64,000 nucleotides of DNA, from contig OZ024912.1 of assembly GCA_964017125.1 (NCBI GenBank), positions 81,226,892-81,290,891 on the forward strand, in the 5' to 3' direction. The first letter of the stretch is position 1. The number at the start of each line of letters is the position of its first letter. The translations under genes were made by a program, and so were the position numbers. The DNA comes from Flabesymbios commensalis (lineage: Eukaryota > Annelida > Polychaeta > Terebellida > Flabelligeridae). Under the pieces are notes generated by a model that had not been told where the DNA came from, did no database searches, and saw only the letters and a list, made by a program, of their open reading frames with translations. Shown here piece by piece: positions 1-10,997 of this stretch.

Positions 1-1284
1 AGTAGGCCTACCTCTGAGTTTCAAGCCACAGCCGAACCGAATGAGCCATCGGGCCGGCCACATGAGGATAGGCTAGCTACTTGATCTTGTGTGTATAATA
101 ATAATAAATCTGTATTTCTTTTAAAGAACATAGCACACTATACAATTATGAGCAAAGTACAAAAAACAGAGTTGGTCAGGTGTCGTTATAACAATCTATA
201 AATCAGTATATGATGGTCGTAGAACATGTTGAACCAGAACTTAAAGATGGCCTATGACCATTTAAATACACTGTTTGTTTTTACACATTTATCGCATGTA
301 TGAACCTACCCGTGAGAAGCCTATTCCGGAGCTGGTTGTCCTAATAGTTTACACTTGTGTGTTTGCAGTGAATGTGGTTTCTATATTATATAATGGTGCC
401 AAAGTCCACAGTTAAACTATATGTCCCAACCTACTCAAGACAATGGCATTACTCAGTAATGTTCTTTTAAATTATTATAAGATGGGCAGATATAATATTT
501 TATTGTGATTCTAATAATGTTTTATTAATCGGCTTTTAAAAGCCAAGTGCCATTATCATTAGTATTGACTCTGAAAAATAATGTGCCTATTTTGAGAATA
601 TGCCCATTTGTAATTATTCTGAGCTTATAGCGATTAAAAGGTGGTTCCTTCATGACATAAGACAAGTGGGCGTATCCAAGGCAAGCTCTCCAGCGTTAAA
701 CTAATGCTGGCTAAATGTTGACCCACCGTCTACAACGCTGGCTCAACACATAGCCAGCATTGGTTCAATGCTCGCAAGCAGTCTAATTTCTATCCTTTAT
801 ACATTATTCCGAAATAATGTATAATGAATAATGGATTCAGTTTCACTTTTGGCATAAAATACAATTATTAAATAGTAAATAATGAAAAATCGATAAACTA
901 CATGCGAAAATATGTATTATATGCCTACCACAAGAACGGAACATGATAATTTGGGCCAATGTTGGCTAAATATTTGGCCATTGTCTTAGACGATGTGCCA
1001 GAATTAAATCAAACTTGTCTCAATGTCGCTTGTTTTCTGGGACATGCCATGGTTAAGTAGCCGTGGACGAACACATATCGTAAATGTGTGGGCTATGGAT
1101 TTCTGTATTCGTTTTACCCGAAAATACAACGTTTTTCAACATGGCGGTGACCGAGAGCGATCTCGACCCCAAGGTCCGAAAAATGTCCATAACTTTTTAA
1201 TGACTGTGCGACCTCTGAGCTGAGCAAGCGATCATGTAGCTGAAATGTTACAGATTCTAATAAACCTGATTTGATCTCATTATA

Positions 1285-1710
1285 TTTGCCGTCAAATTAA
1301 AAATTATCAACCAGGATTGCATGATTTTCGGCGATTTTTTCGTCATTTTTGAACCGATTTCCCTGAAATTTCGAAAAGGCCATTGTCTGTTAAAATCGTA
1401 ACAGCGGTAAAAAAATCGCTTAATTATATTGAGTATTTCAAAAAATAGACCATTTGCCATGTAATAACATTCTAGAATTAGTTGAATGGGTTTATAGAGG
1501 GACGTCGTAATTTCAATTTACTACATGTCAAATGGTCTAACTTTTGAAATAATGCTATATAATTTCACGACATCTGCAGGGCTGTTAGGATTGTAATGGA
1601 AAATAGCATTTGCAAAATTTGAAGAAAACCGGTTTAGAATTGACAGAAAAATCGCCGAAAATCATGCGATCCCGCTTGATCATTTTTAATTTGACGACAA
1701 TAGGCCTATA
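1285..1710. repeat. Palindromic MITE-like element, long arms
   Basis: The block near 1293-1345 (GCCGTCAAATTAAAAATTAT) reappears inverted near 1650-1705, and an inner pair around the motif CATTTGCCATGTA / TACATGTCAAATG is also inverted. Related sequence occurs at 11740-11960. No coding capacity. Ends and target duplication are not resolved. Confidence 0.5.
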
Positions 1711-1892
1711 ATCGAGGCCAAGTCTTAGATATGGCCGTCCAAAGAAATGTCCCACGATTTTGTACGGGTGCAATCTGTGGCTGAAACCAGTTTCAAGTTC
1801 CGTTCCAGCCACGTTGGGCACAAATGGTTATGCAGACCAAGACCTATGCATAGGCCTTTATCCAGAGGGTGAACAATGAGCATTTAAGTCAA

Positions 1893-2003
1893 GGAGAAAG
1901 AACGAAATTCGATTCGTAGTTCTGAATGTACGAGGCGCACATCGCCGAGTATATTCAGATCTACGAATCGTATATAATTGAGTTCTTTCTGCGACTTAAA
2001 ATA
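1893..2003. repeat. Short palindromic element (about 110 bp)
   Basis: Outer arms AAGTC..GAGAAAGAAC and GTTCTTTCTGCGACTT pair, as do inner arms ATTCGATTCGTAG and CTACGAATCGTAT. A hairpin-forming MITE-like sequence. Confidence 0.5.
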
Positions 2004-2274
2004 CACAAAATAGGTACATATGTTCAAAGATTTGACATAGAAAACCTCAATTTAAATAGGTACATATGTTCCAAGATTTGTTAAAGAAAACCTCCTCAAT
2101 TTCATGTTACTTAGTATGACTAAACCATGAAATATTAGACATGCAGTTTCATGGTTAAACCCGTACATTGTGCCCGATCTGACCAGTACAAAATAACAGT
2201 AGATTCGTAAATCCGAATCTACTGTTTTAACAATAGACAGACGTCACGGGTGTATTTTAAATTTAAACTAACCC

Positions 2275-2527
2275 GATTAATTTCACGTACCCTTTCCAGC
2301 CTGAATTCACCATTGTCATCTTCATCCGCTACAAGCCGAGAATTGCTGTCGCAATTCGTGACTTGCAGTTGATAAAGATGCCTTGAAGTGGGTGGCAAAT
2401 GAAAAAAATATATTGTTATTATTAAAACTGTTCCATGAAAACTTTCGTTCTAAAACCCCTAGGTGTAGGAAATTTAGTAATTTTTCAGAGATGCAAAATG
2501 ATGCTTTGATGCATCTTGAGGGTTTAA
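2275..2527. mobile_element. TTAA-flanked MITE, CTACAAG-hairpin family
   Basis: Same family as the well-bounded copy at 13257-13500. The left half has the inverted pair CTACAAGCCGAGAATTGC / GCAATTCGTGACTTG. The rest is the single-copy arm ending in GATGCATCTTGAGGGTTTAA. Diverged. Confidence 0.6.
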
Positions 2528-2778
2528 CCCTTACAGCACGGAGACCGGCTTTAGACGTCAAAATCTGACGTCTGTAGACGTCAGATTCTGACGCCTAAAG
2601 TCGATCCGCGCACTGTAAGAGTAAAAATATTTCCAATGGCCGTGAACCTCTAACATAGGTATTCAAATGAATCAGAAAGAGCTAACTAAGACATTTATCA
2701 TGATTTCAAATTGAAAAAACCCTTTGGTCTCTTGGTTTATCTAAAAATATTTCAGCGCCGTAAGGGGTAAAGGGTTAA
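2524..2778. mobile_element. TTAA-flanked MITE, GACGTC-hairpin family
   Basis: Begins TTAACCCTTACAGC and ends AAAGGGTTAA. A near-perfect hairpin built on CGTCAGATTCTGACG lies against the left end and a unique arm of about 150 bp fills the rest. TTAA flanks plus CCCTT ends suggest a piggyBac-like mobiliser. This is inference, because no transposase is present in the window. Confidence 0.7.
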
Positions 2779-2878
2779 TCAGAGCCAACAAATGCTCCTC
2801 TCAAACTGGCTCAACAAACGTACACGAACAGGGGGCGTGATGACGCAGGTCTTATTTGGGGTGTGGCTAGAGGAGCGA

Positions 2879-3780
2879 ACATATGTTTTTTTTATTTATT
2901 CGACTTTCTATGCATACAATGTACATATAGAGGCAAGTGGCGACAGATGACCAGCACCTATGCGAGGCCACCGACCTCAAAATAAAAAACAAGCATTATA
3001 GTACGATTAAAAATCCAAGAAGGCTTGTGTTAAAAACAATAATACTAAGTTACAACCATTAAGATAAGAAGACAATGCTAAAAGTATAAATGTAATAATT
3101 AATAAGCATAAAATGCTGAATAGTTGCAAAAAAGTTTAGATAATTATACAAATAAATAGTATTGCACAACAATATCGTGGGAACATATTTTTAAATTAAC
3201 AACTTTAAATAAAAATGAGCACAATAATCCTAGATAATTGAGACTAAAATATTAATATGTAAAAAGAGTGGTAACAAATACTTAAAATTGCATCACAATA
3301 TCACAGGAACATATTTTTCATCCTATTACTCACACACAGCTGACACCTGCAAGTAGATGTCCTCGTGCATACATTATAAATATCAAACGAGTGTTGTAAT
3401 TTAGTATCATAATGATGCATCAGCTTGTTCTTGAATGAAAAAAATGAGGATGATTCACGAATCAGAGTTCCATTCGCTGACAATTATATTGAAATAGGAT
3501 TTTTTGAACGTCTCAGTTCTTGTCAAAAGGGGCTTTAAAAGTATGCCGCAGTCACCAGATCTTCGTGAAGAATTGACATCAAAAGATTGAATAAAATTTT
3601 CAATATGTATTTTAGTGTCCTTAATTAAACATTTATAAAATAAAACAAGATCTGTAATTTCACATGTCTGAAACTAAATGGTAGTAAGTTCAAGTCAACA
3701 CACTGTCCTGGTAACTGGGGCCATCACACTTAGTTACAAAACGTGTCATGCCTCGTTGAATAGTTTCAAGCTGTGTAAGC
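2879..3780. other. No gene seen; AT-rich repeat-like sequence
   Basis: AT-rich, with only chance open frames. Nothing recognised apart from the start of the local duplication near 3800. Confidence 0.5.
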
Positions 3781-3799
3781 TCATTGGAATGCCGAGGTG

Positions 3800-4870
3800 A
3801 CCGGGCTGCCCGGGCCTTCCCACACATGGCTAATTCTTCAGGCAGATAGAATCATTTCTGCTGGTAGGCTTCTAAGACTCCCTTAATCCCTGCCAGGCTG
3901 CCCTCAACGCGAATCTAAGAAAGAAAAACATCACAGCTAACCTTTATCTGAGTTCAATATGAGGGAGTGTTAACGCTTTAAATGGTAAGCGAGGTTATGA
4001 TGGTTTATCAGCAGGTTAACCCTTAAAGCCCTTAAAACCTTGGGGACCGAAGGGTTTTTTTCAATTTGAAATCATCATAACTGTCTTAGTGAGCTCTTTT
4101 TGATACACTTCAATACCTATGTTATCCTACGGCCAATAGACATATTTTTACTCTTACAGTGCGGGAACCGACCTTCAACGTCAGAATCTGGCGTCTATAT
4201 ATACGTCAAATTCTGACATTTAAAGTCGATCCCTGCAATGAAAGAATTTAAAAAAATCACAATGGCCGTAGACACATAACAAAAGTATTCAAATGAAGTG
4301 GAAAGAGCTAACTAAGACATTTATGATGCTTTCGATTTGAAAAAATGTTTAAACATCAAGATTTGCAAATATTTGGTCTCCAATTAAAGCACCTGTGTCG
4401 TTATGCTTCACAGAACCATAATATTTACATTGCGGCGACCCCCACTCTTGTGGATGTTGACCATGCTGCCATGCGGAAATTTGCTTTGTGCAACCACAAT
4501 GTTTATTCAGGGAATCATGACGACCCATCTACTTTAAACATATATGAGTAATCTTCACTCACTTGAAGTTGTGAGTCGCGGTAGCGAGACACAACTTCAA
4601 GTGGGTTATTTTTTTAAATGTAGCGCTTTACGAAGTGAACGTTTTAGTTATAATAATTTTCATAATAATTTTTAAAAGGATTTTAGTTTTATACGTCAGA
4701 ATCTGACGTCTGTAGACGTCAGATTCTGACGTATAAAGATGGTCCCCGCGCTGAAAGAATTGAACTATTTCGAATGCCCGTAAACACCTAACATAGGTAT
4801 TCAATTGAAGCGGAAAGGGCTAACTAAGACATTGATGGTGATTTCAAATTGAAAAAAACCCTGAACAAGT
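3800..4870. repeat. Local tandem duplication, copy 1
   Basis: Near-identical in order to 5400-6850. It includes a copy of the last exon of the small gene (3852-3914), a TTAA MITE, and an ACTTGAAG hairpin element around 4560-4610. The two short open frames at 4345 and 6303 are paralogous shadows of this duplication, not genes. Confidence 0.7.
3852..3914 (-). pseudogene. Extra copy of the terminal exon of the small unknown gene
   Basis: Reads on the minus strand from a TTCTTAG acceptor into IRVEGSLAGIKGVLEAYQQK and a TGA stop. The reading is identical to the exon at 5456-5518. No first-exon copy lies between 3914 and 5456, so it is either an alternative last exon of the 6888-7099 gene or a leftover of the local duplication. 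Confidence 0.55.
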
Positions 4871-5029
4871 TTAAAAAAATTATTTTGACGTATTAATTAA
4901 ATCATTTGTCAATATAATAGCTAAACTGAAGGTAAATGAATCAATTTGCAATGACTGAATGTTAGTTATCTCGTCTATGATGCTTTATAATTTGTCTGTA
5001 AGTTATTTTGAATCAATTTACGATATGAC

Positions 5030-5190
5030 TAGTAGCCTACTGGTAAAGTACTCGTAAGTACTTGTTAAAAGTACTTTCACTGTTAAAAGTACTTGAATAC
5101 AAGTACTTTTGAAAAGTACGAGTACTGAGTACATTGCTACTGCAAAATCAGTACTTAAGTACCGAAGTAGGCTACTAAGTACTTTGGCCC
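5030..5190. repeat. AGTAC-rich palindromic sequence
   Basis: Dense runs of GTACTTG / CAAGTAC on both strands. A paralogous stretch lies at 12890-13060 in unit 2. It can fold extensively; no gene. Confidence 0.5.
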
Positions 5191-5399
5191 CAAGCCTGCT
5201 TTAAGACAGATTCACTCATTTTACATCTGTAAGTGACGTCTCAATGTTGGTTTAATGTTGGTTCACCGTCTTTGACACTGGGCCAACTTTAAACCAACAT
5301 TGGATCTGTAAGTGGTGACGTCCAAGCAAATACGGGACGTTGGCTCAATGCTGGTTTGATGCTGGGCAAGCGTTGTTTGTTTGTTTGGGGTATCTAGCC

Positions 5400-6850
5400 C
5401 TGAATAGGGCTGCCCGGGCCTTCCGACACTTGGCTAATTCTTCAGGCAGATAGAATCATTTCTGCTGGTAGGCTTCTAAGACTCCCTTAATCCCTGCCAG
5501 GCTGCCCTCAACGCGAATCTAAGAAAAAAAACATACCATCACAGCAAATCTTTATCTGAGCTCAATATGAGAGAGTGCTAACGCTTTAAACGTTAACTCT
5601 TACAGTGCCGGGATCGACCTTAGTCGTCAGAATCTGACGATTAAGGTCGATCCCGGCACTGTAAGAGTGAAAATATTTCTAATGGTCGTAGACCCATAAC
5701 ATAGGTATTCAAATGAATCGGAAAGAGCTGAATAAGACATTTTTGATGATTTCAAAATAAAATAAACCCTTTGGTCTCCATGGTTTATATGAAATTAATT
5801 CGGCGCTTTAATGGTTAAACGTAAAGCGCGCGACTATATATGATGGTTTTGTAACTGTTTTATCAGTAGGTTAAGTCACAGTCATTAACCCTCAAAGCGC
5901 TGAATTTTTTATGAAAACCTTGGGGACCAAAGGGGTTTTTTCAATTTGAAATCATCATAACTGTCTTAGTTAGCTCGTTCTGATACACTTCAATACCTAT
6001 GTTATGCTACGGCAAATAGACATATTTTTACTCTTACAGTACGGGGACCGACCTTCAACGTCAGAATATGGCGTCTATATATACGTCAAATTCTGACATC
6101 TAAAGTCAATCCCTGCACTGAAAGAATTAAAAAAAAATTATAATGGCCGTAGACACATAACAAAGGTATTCAAATGAAGTGGAAAAAGCTAACTAAGACA
6201 TTTATGATGCTTTCGAATTGAAAAAAACCCTGGTTTATACACAAATATTACTGCGATTTTAGAGTTAATATAATTATAGAATCAACACTGTGAATGAAAT
6301 GAGTGTTTAAACATCAACATTTGCAAATATTTGGTTTCCAATTAAAGCACCTGTGTCGTTATGCTTCACTGAACCATAATATTTACATTGCGGCGACCCC
6401 CACTCACGTGGATGTTGACCATGCTGCCATGCGGAAATTTGCTTTGTGCAACCACAATGTTTATTCAGGGAATCATAACGACCCATCTACTTTAAACATA
6501 TATGAGTAATCTTCACTCACTTGAAGTTGTGAGTCGCGGTAGCGAGACACAACTTCAAGTGGGTTATTTTTTTAAATGTAGCGCTTTACGAAGTGAACGT
6601 TTTAGTTATAATAATTTTCATAATAATTTTTATAAGGATTTTAGTTTTATACGTCAGAATCTGACGTCTGTAGACGTCAGATTCTGACGTATAAAGACGT
6701 GAAAGAATTGAACTGTTTCGAATGCTCGTAAACACATAACATAGGTATTCAATTGAAGCTGAAAGAGCTAACTAAGATATTTATGATGATTTGAAATTGA
6801 AAAAACCCTGTGATGTCCATGGTTTATACAAAAATATTTCAGCGTTTTAA
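5400..6850. repeat. Local tandem duplication, copy 2
   Basis: Matches 3800-4870, with an additional GACGTC-family MITE (about 5593-5817) inserted. It carries the terminal exon used in the gene model at 5456-7088. Confidence 0.7.
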
Positions 6851-7088
6851 GGGTTAATTATAATATCCAAGATGGCCTATATCTTACCTGTAGACACGCA
6901 TCCAAAGCGTCAGTAAGAATCCCAATCACTTCTTCATAAACATGCTCTCTCAAAAAGCTGACAATTTCATCTTTGATTCTGCTGATTTTCACTGGCATGT
7001 CAATTCCAGCCTTTTCAACATCCTTAATGTCTCCCATCTTTCTTTTCGCAAAGGCCTCAGCCTTCTTGAGATTTTTTATCTTTGGCAT
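5456..7088 (-). CDS. Small two-exon gene of unknown family, copy 1
   Basis: Not recognised. The first recognised exon spans 7099-6888. It follows a TTTTTTTGTAG acceptor, has ATG at 7088, and ends at CAG before a GTAAGAT donor. The last exon is 5518-5456, following TTCTTAG and ending in TGA; both junctions are phase 0. The predicted product is about 87 residues. It starts MPKIKNLKKAEAFAKRKMGD, then has alternating charged and hydrophobic residues and reads as largely helical, ending in GSLAGIKGVLEAYQQK. The frame stays open through the acceptor upstream of the ATG, so an earlier coding exon is possible. The upstream intron holds a 445 bp GAGT microsatellite. A paralogue lies at 14631-15512; splice sites and frame are kept in both. 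Against copy 1, copy 2 has one extra codon and a longer C-terminus. No signal peptide or catalytic motif is visible. Expression is unproven. Confidence 0.55.
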
Positions 7089-7148
7089 TGCAACTGTATC
7101 TACAAAAAAAATTATTATTCACATGATAGATTTAATAAGTGGGCGAAA

Positions 7149-7594
7149 GAGTGAGTGAGTGAGTGAGTGAGTGAGTGAGTGAGTGAGTGAGAGAGTGAGT
7201 GAGTGAGTGAGTGAGTGAGTGAGAGAGTGAGTGAGTGAGTGAGTGAGTGAGTGAGTGAGTGAGTGAGTGAGTGAGTGAGTGAGTGAGTGAGTGAGTGAGT
7301 GAGTGAGTGAGTGAGTGAGTGAGTGAGTGAGTGAGTGAGTGAGTGAGTGAGTGAGTGAGTGAGTGAGTGAGTGAGTGAGTGAGTGAGTGAGTGAGTGAGT
7401 GAGTGAGTGAGTGAGTGAGTGAGTGAGTGAGTGAGTGAGTGAGTGAGTGAGTGAGTGAGTGAGTGAGTGAGTGAGTGAGTGAGTGAGTGAGTGAGTGAGT
7501 GAGTGAGTGAGTGAGTGAGTGAGTGAGTGAGTGAGTGAGTGAGTGAGTGAGTGAGTGAGTGAGTGAGTGAGTGAGTGAGTGAGTGAGTGAGTGT
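7149..7594. repeat. (GAGT)n microsatellite, about 111 units
   Basis: Nearly pure GAGT repeat with a few GAGA interruptions near its left end. It lies just upstream of exon 6888-7099 in the minus-strand gene. The SLTH-repeat reading frames across it are artefacts. Confidence 0.95.
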
Positions 7595-7769
7595 AGTAAT
7601 AATAAACAAATACACAATTCATATGACATTTTACATTTTTATCGTTATATTTAACTTTAATTCATGGTGCATATGTTGTAGTTATTGCTTACATTAGCAA
7701 AATAATAGTCATTGCAAAAACTATGTACTTGGACAATCACATGAGGCTATGGGGAATGATTGAATACTG

Positions 7770-7880
7770 TAGATCATATATTATTTTTTTTAATTTTCGC
7801 GAATTTTGCGAGGAGGACAAATTCCCGAATTCAAGAATCTCGCGAAAATTATTATTAAAATAGCGCTACTAAACAAAAAA
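7770..7880. mobile_element. TTCGCGAA-type palindromic MITE fragment
   Basis: TTTTCGCGAATTTTGCGAGGA and CGAATTCAAGAATCTCGCGAA match the longer copies at 51490-51690 and 56845-57058. Confidence 0.5.
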
Positions 7881-7955
7881 TCCTTTACGTCGCTTTTTAC
7901 AATCATGGCAATATCGCGACAAAAGGAAGGCCGAATTCGAGACTACTGTGCCCTA

Positions 7956-8018
7956 AGTAGTATAGTATGAATGAGGAGAGGGGAGGAGACTCCCCTCTCC
8001 TCATTCTTACTATACTAC
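7956..8018. mobile_element. Tiny (63 bp) hairpin insertion
   Basis: Near-perfect palindrome with arms GTAGTATAGTATGAATGAGG and CCTCATTCTTACTATACTAC. It is flanked by the 7-bp direct repeat TGCCCTA (7949-7955 and 8019-8025). The same place in unit 2 (about 15982-15990) reads GTGCCCTACTC without it, so this is a clean insertion. Confidence 0.7.
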
Positions 8019-8275
8019 TGCCCTATTCTTTATCGAGTGACTTCAACATGTTCAAGGGTAAGATATAGTACAGAGTACCACAGACAATACTGCACATGCC
8101 TTTGAACAGATTTGAGCAGACTGTATTTACAACCTCAATGACAAATATCAGACCAGGATTCAAAACCAGTAGGCCTACCTCTGAGTTTCAAGCCACAGCC
8201 GAACCGAATGAGCCATCGGGGCCGGCCACATGAGGATAGGCTAGCTACTTAATCTTGTGTGTATAATAATAATAA

Positions 8276-8384
8276 CCCAGCAAACACGACACATAGGTCC
8301 AATGTTTGACCAATGTCGGGCCGACGGCGTAGACGGTGGGCCAACATTGGTCCAGCATTTGGTCTATGTGTTGTGTTTGCTGGG
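8276..8384. mobile_element. CCCAGCAAACA-type palindromic element
   Basis: Begins CCCAGCAAACACGACACATA and ends with its near-complement TATGTGTTGTGTTTGCTGGG. The core is of the CGTCTACGACG type. Unit 1 has the empty site near 110 (ATAATAATAAATCTG), which fixes the ends and implies only about 2 bp (AA) of target duplication. The most clearly bounded member of the commonest palindrome family in the window. Confidence 0.8.
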
Positions 8385-8545
8385 AAATCTGTATTCCTTT
8401 TAAAGAACATATCACATTATACAATTATAAGCAAAGTACAAAAACAAAGTTAAATTAATCTGGTGTCAGGTGTCTTTATAACAATCTATAAATCAGTATA
8501 TAGTGGTCGTTGAACCAGAACTTGAAAGATGGTCTATGACCATTT

Positions 8546-8745
8546 AAAGGTGATCTATCACCCCTTATATGGTATGAATAATTGTGTCCTTATATGGGGT
8601 GATTGGCTATCATGTGACCCTCTCAGAGTGTCACATGATAGCCAATCACCCCATATAAGGAAATACTTGTGCCCCATCTTGTGGCAACTTTGATTTATTT
8701 GTCACAAATTTATTCATACTATATAAGGGGTGATATGTCACCTTA
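8546..8745. mobile_element. AAGGTGAT-type palindromic MITE (about 200 bp)
   Basis: Terminal arms AAGGTGATCTATCACCCC and GGGGTGATATGTCACCTT, with an inner hairpin TATATGGGGTGATTGGCTAT / ATAGCCAATCACCCCATATA. Unit 1 lacks it: near 260-272 it reads straight through ACCATTTAAATACACTG. The target duplication is unclear (short TTAA/TAA remnants). Confidence 0.75.
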
Positions 8746-8979
8746 GTCTAAATACACTGTTTGTTTGCACACCTTTATCGCATGTATGAACCTACCTGTG
8801 AGAAGCCTATTCCGGAGCTGGTTGTCCAAATAGTTTACACTTCTACTGTGTGTTTCAGTAAATGGTGTCGATATTATATAATGAGGGTGCACATGGGTCC
8901 TGAAAATTATGGATTCTTCCAAGTTCACTTTTTACCATTTTTTTGTCCTTACTATTCACTTTTTATAAGGGAAAAATGA

Positions 8980-10700
8980 TATAAATATATATAAAAATAA
9001 ATACAAATTTTATGCTAGCTTTTTACACTATTTATAAACTGCAATCCTCGATGTTTGATTCGTTTTGTAACCCATGTGCACCCTCTATAATGGTACCAAA
9101 GTCCGCAGTTAAACTATATGCCCCAACCTTCTCATTACAGTAGCATTACTTAGTAATGTTATTTTCAGATAATATGAAGATGGGCAGATATAATATTTTA
9201 CTGTGATTCTAATAATGCTATATTATTTGATCAGCTTTTAAAAGCCAAGTGCCATTATTATTAGTATTGAAAAATAATGTGCCTATTTTGAGAGTATGCT
9301 TATTTGTAATTATTCCGAGCTTATAGCGATTAAAAGGTGGTTCCTTTATGACATAAGACAAGTGGGAGTATCCAAGTCAAGCTCTCCAGCGTTAAACTAA
9401 TGTTGGCTAAATGTTGACCCACCGTCTACGACGCTGGCCAAACACATAGCCAGCATTGGTTCAATGCTCGCAAACAGTTGTATATTTTTATATCCATTAT
9501 ACATCATTCCGTTAAGTGTAACTGAACCGAATGATGTTTAATGGTTAATGGATTCAGTTTCACTTTTGGCTTAAAATAAAATTATTAAATAATAAATAAT
9601 GAACATTCATGGATTCAGTTTCACTTTTGGCATAATTTTTTTTTTAATAAATAATGAACAATTCGATAAACCACATGAGAAAATATGTATTATATGCCTA
9701 CCACAAGAACGGAACATGATAATTTGGGCCAATGTTGGCTAAATATTTGGCCATTGTCGTAGACGATGGGCCAGAATTAAATTTAAATTGGCTCAATGCC
9801 GCTTGTTTGCTGGGACAAGTCATGGTTATGTAGCCGTGGACGAACCCACATCGTGAAGGTGTGGGACGTGGTTTGCTGTATTCGTTTTACCCGAAAAAAA
9901 GAACGTTTGACTGAGAGCGATCTCGACCTTTATGGTCAAAACTTCAGATTCAATTCCCCCCCCCCCCCCCATATCACCATGATTCTACACACTGGATTAT
10001 CGGTAGGCCTACGTCCGACGTCCTTTGTTGAAGACGTAAACGTAGGCTAATGTCGACGTTATTATTAACGTATCCTACATGTTGCAGTTGGTCTATCGGC
10101 GAAAATCATGTGGTCAATATAAAGGTGATATATTTCTCACTGCGTAATTGTTCTATGTTTTATATGTAGGCCTACATGTATCAATAAAAACTAATCTAGA
10201 CTCTCTATGTAAGCCCCTATGTCACTTTCACTGTTACGAGTATCGGGAAGTTTAACATAAATATGATCACTGCATGTGATGATTATTCCAGCTAACGCAT
10301 ATTGATTTAATGTTGGCCCACCGTCTGCGACGCTGGACCAACATTAAATCAACATTAAGTCAAGTCCTGTGTTAGCTGGTTAACTCCCATAGACACTTAC
10401 AATATGCTGGGCTCTTACATAAATCACCAATCGATTAGCATTAAAGCAGTGTGGCCCGCGGCGCTGATAATGTCTTCACTTGACACGAGCAACTACATGA
10501 AGTATGATGTGGCCGACGACACTATATACTGTGTACCCTGATGACATCGCAAGGCTCTGACACAGAGACCTCCATTTTTAAATGTAATAGTTCAAAAGAT
10601 GAAAAAATTTCATAGGCCCTTGAAATTTTCTTTTCAATTTCATGGTATCCGAGTTTTTTGGTAGGCAGCGCGAGTAACGTATATCCACAGCTGGCTGTGG
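8980..10700. other. Unit 2 noncoding sequence with palindromes
   Basis: No gene seen. Contains the rest of the block shared with unit 1 and several CCAACATT / AATGTTGG palindrome-family members (for example 10292-10380). Confidence 0.5.
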
Positions 10701-10770
10701 ATATAAAATGGCGGTCAGTGTTACCGGGCCTGCGGCGAAGTTAGGCGGCCCGGTCATGCCGGGTAACTAC
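10540..10770 (+). repeat. Dispersed repeat with exon-like MAVxVTGP frame, copy 1
   Basis: Similar to 44765-45010. Both have a palindrome directly before an ATG (CCACAGCTGGCTGTGG here), then MAVSVTGP..LGGPVMPG and a GGGTAA that could serve as a donor. It may be a repeat carrying a former first exon, or a chance frame. Kept as a repeat. Confidence 0.4.
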
Positions 10771-10997
10771 TGTGGTCCAACATTCAGGAAGCAAACATTC
10801 AATGACCTTCAATGGCTGGTTCACGTACTAGTCTTAAACAAACCTGAATATCTCTATTACAATAAACGATATAGACACATTTATAGTATAGACCTAGTCT
10901 ACGCTTGCCTCATCAATAATTATTATTTATCATGGAATCTACAAAACGCGGTATGTTGTCTGTTGTTGATACCTCGTATCGGCTTAATCGGTCAATA

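Larger units (their letters stand above)
1..8164. repeat. Tandem segmental unit 1 (about 8 kb)
   Basis: The first 1.2 kb is closely similar to 8165-9950, and parts recur at 16075-17100, in the same order and strand. The unit start is marked by AGTAGGCCTACCTCTGAG near 1 and 8169. The right end of the unit (7620-8160) matches 15760-16070. The unit carries a minus-strand copy of a small unknown gene (5456-7099). It lacks the small palindromic insertions present at 8276-8384 and 8546-8745 in unit 2, so it provides their empty sites. Whether the window start is the true unit boundary cannot be seen. Confidence 0.8.

Noticed and set aside
4345-4551. Pair of similar small frames (4345-4551 and 6303-6509)
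   Set aside because: They match because the whole region is a local duplication of MITE sequence; they overlap hairpin elements and have no splice or start evidence.
7115-7629. Overlapping reading frames of about 166 codons encoding SLTH repeats, and similar ones at 15514-15807
   Set aside because: They are translations of the GAGT microsatellite in all three frames; no codon preference or start context.
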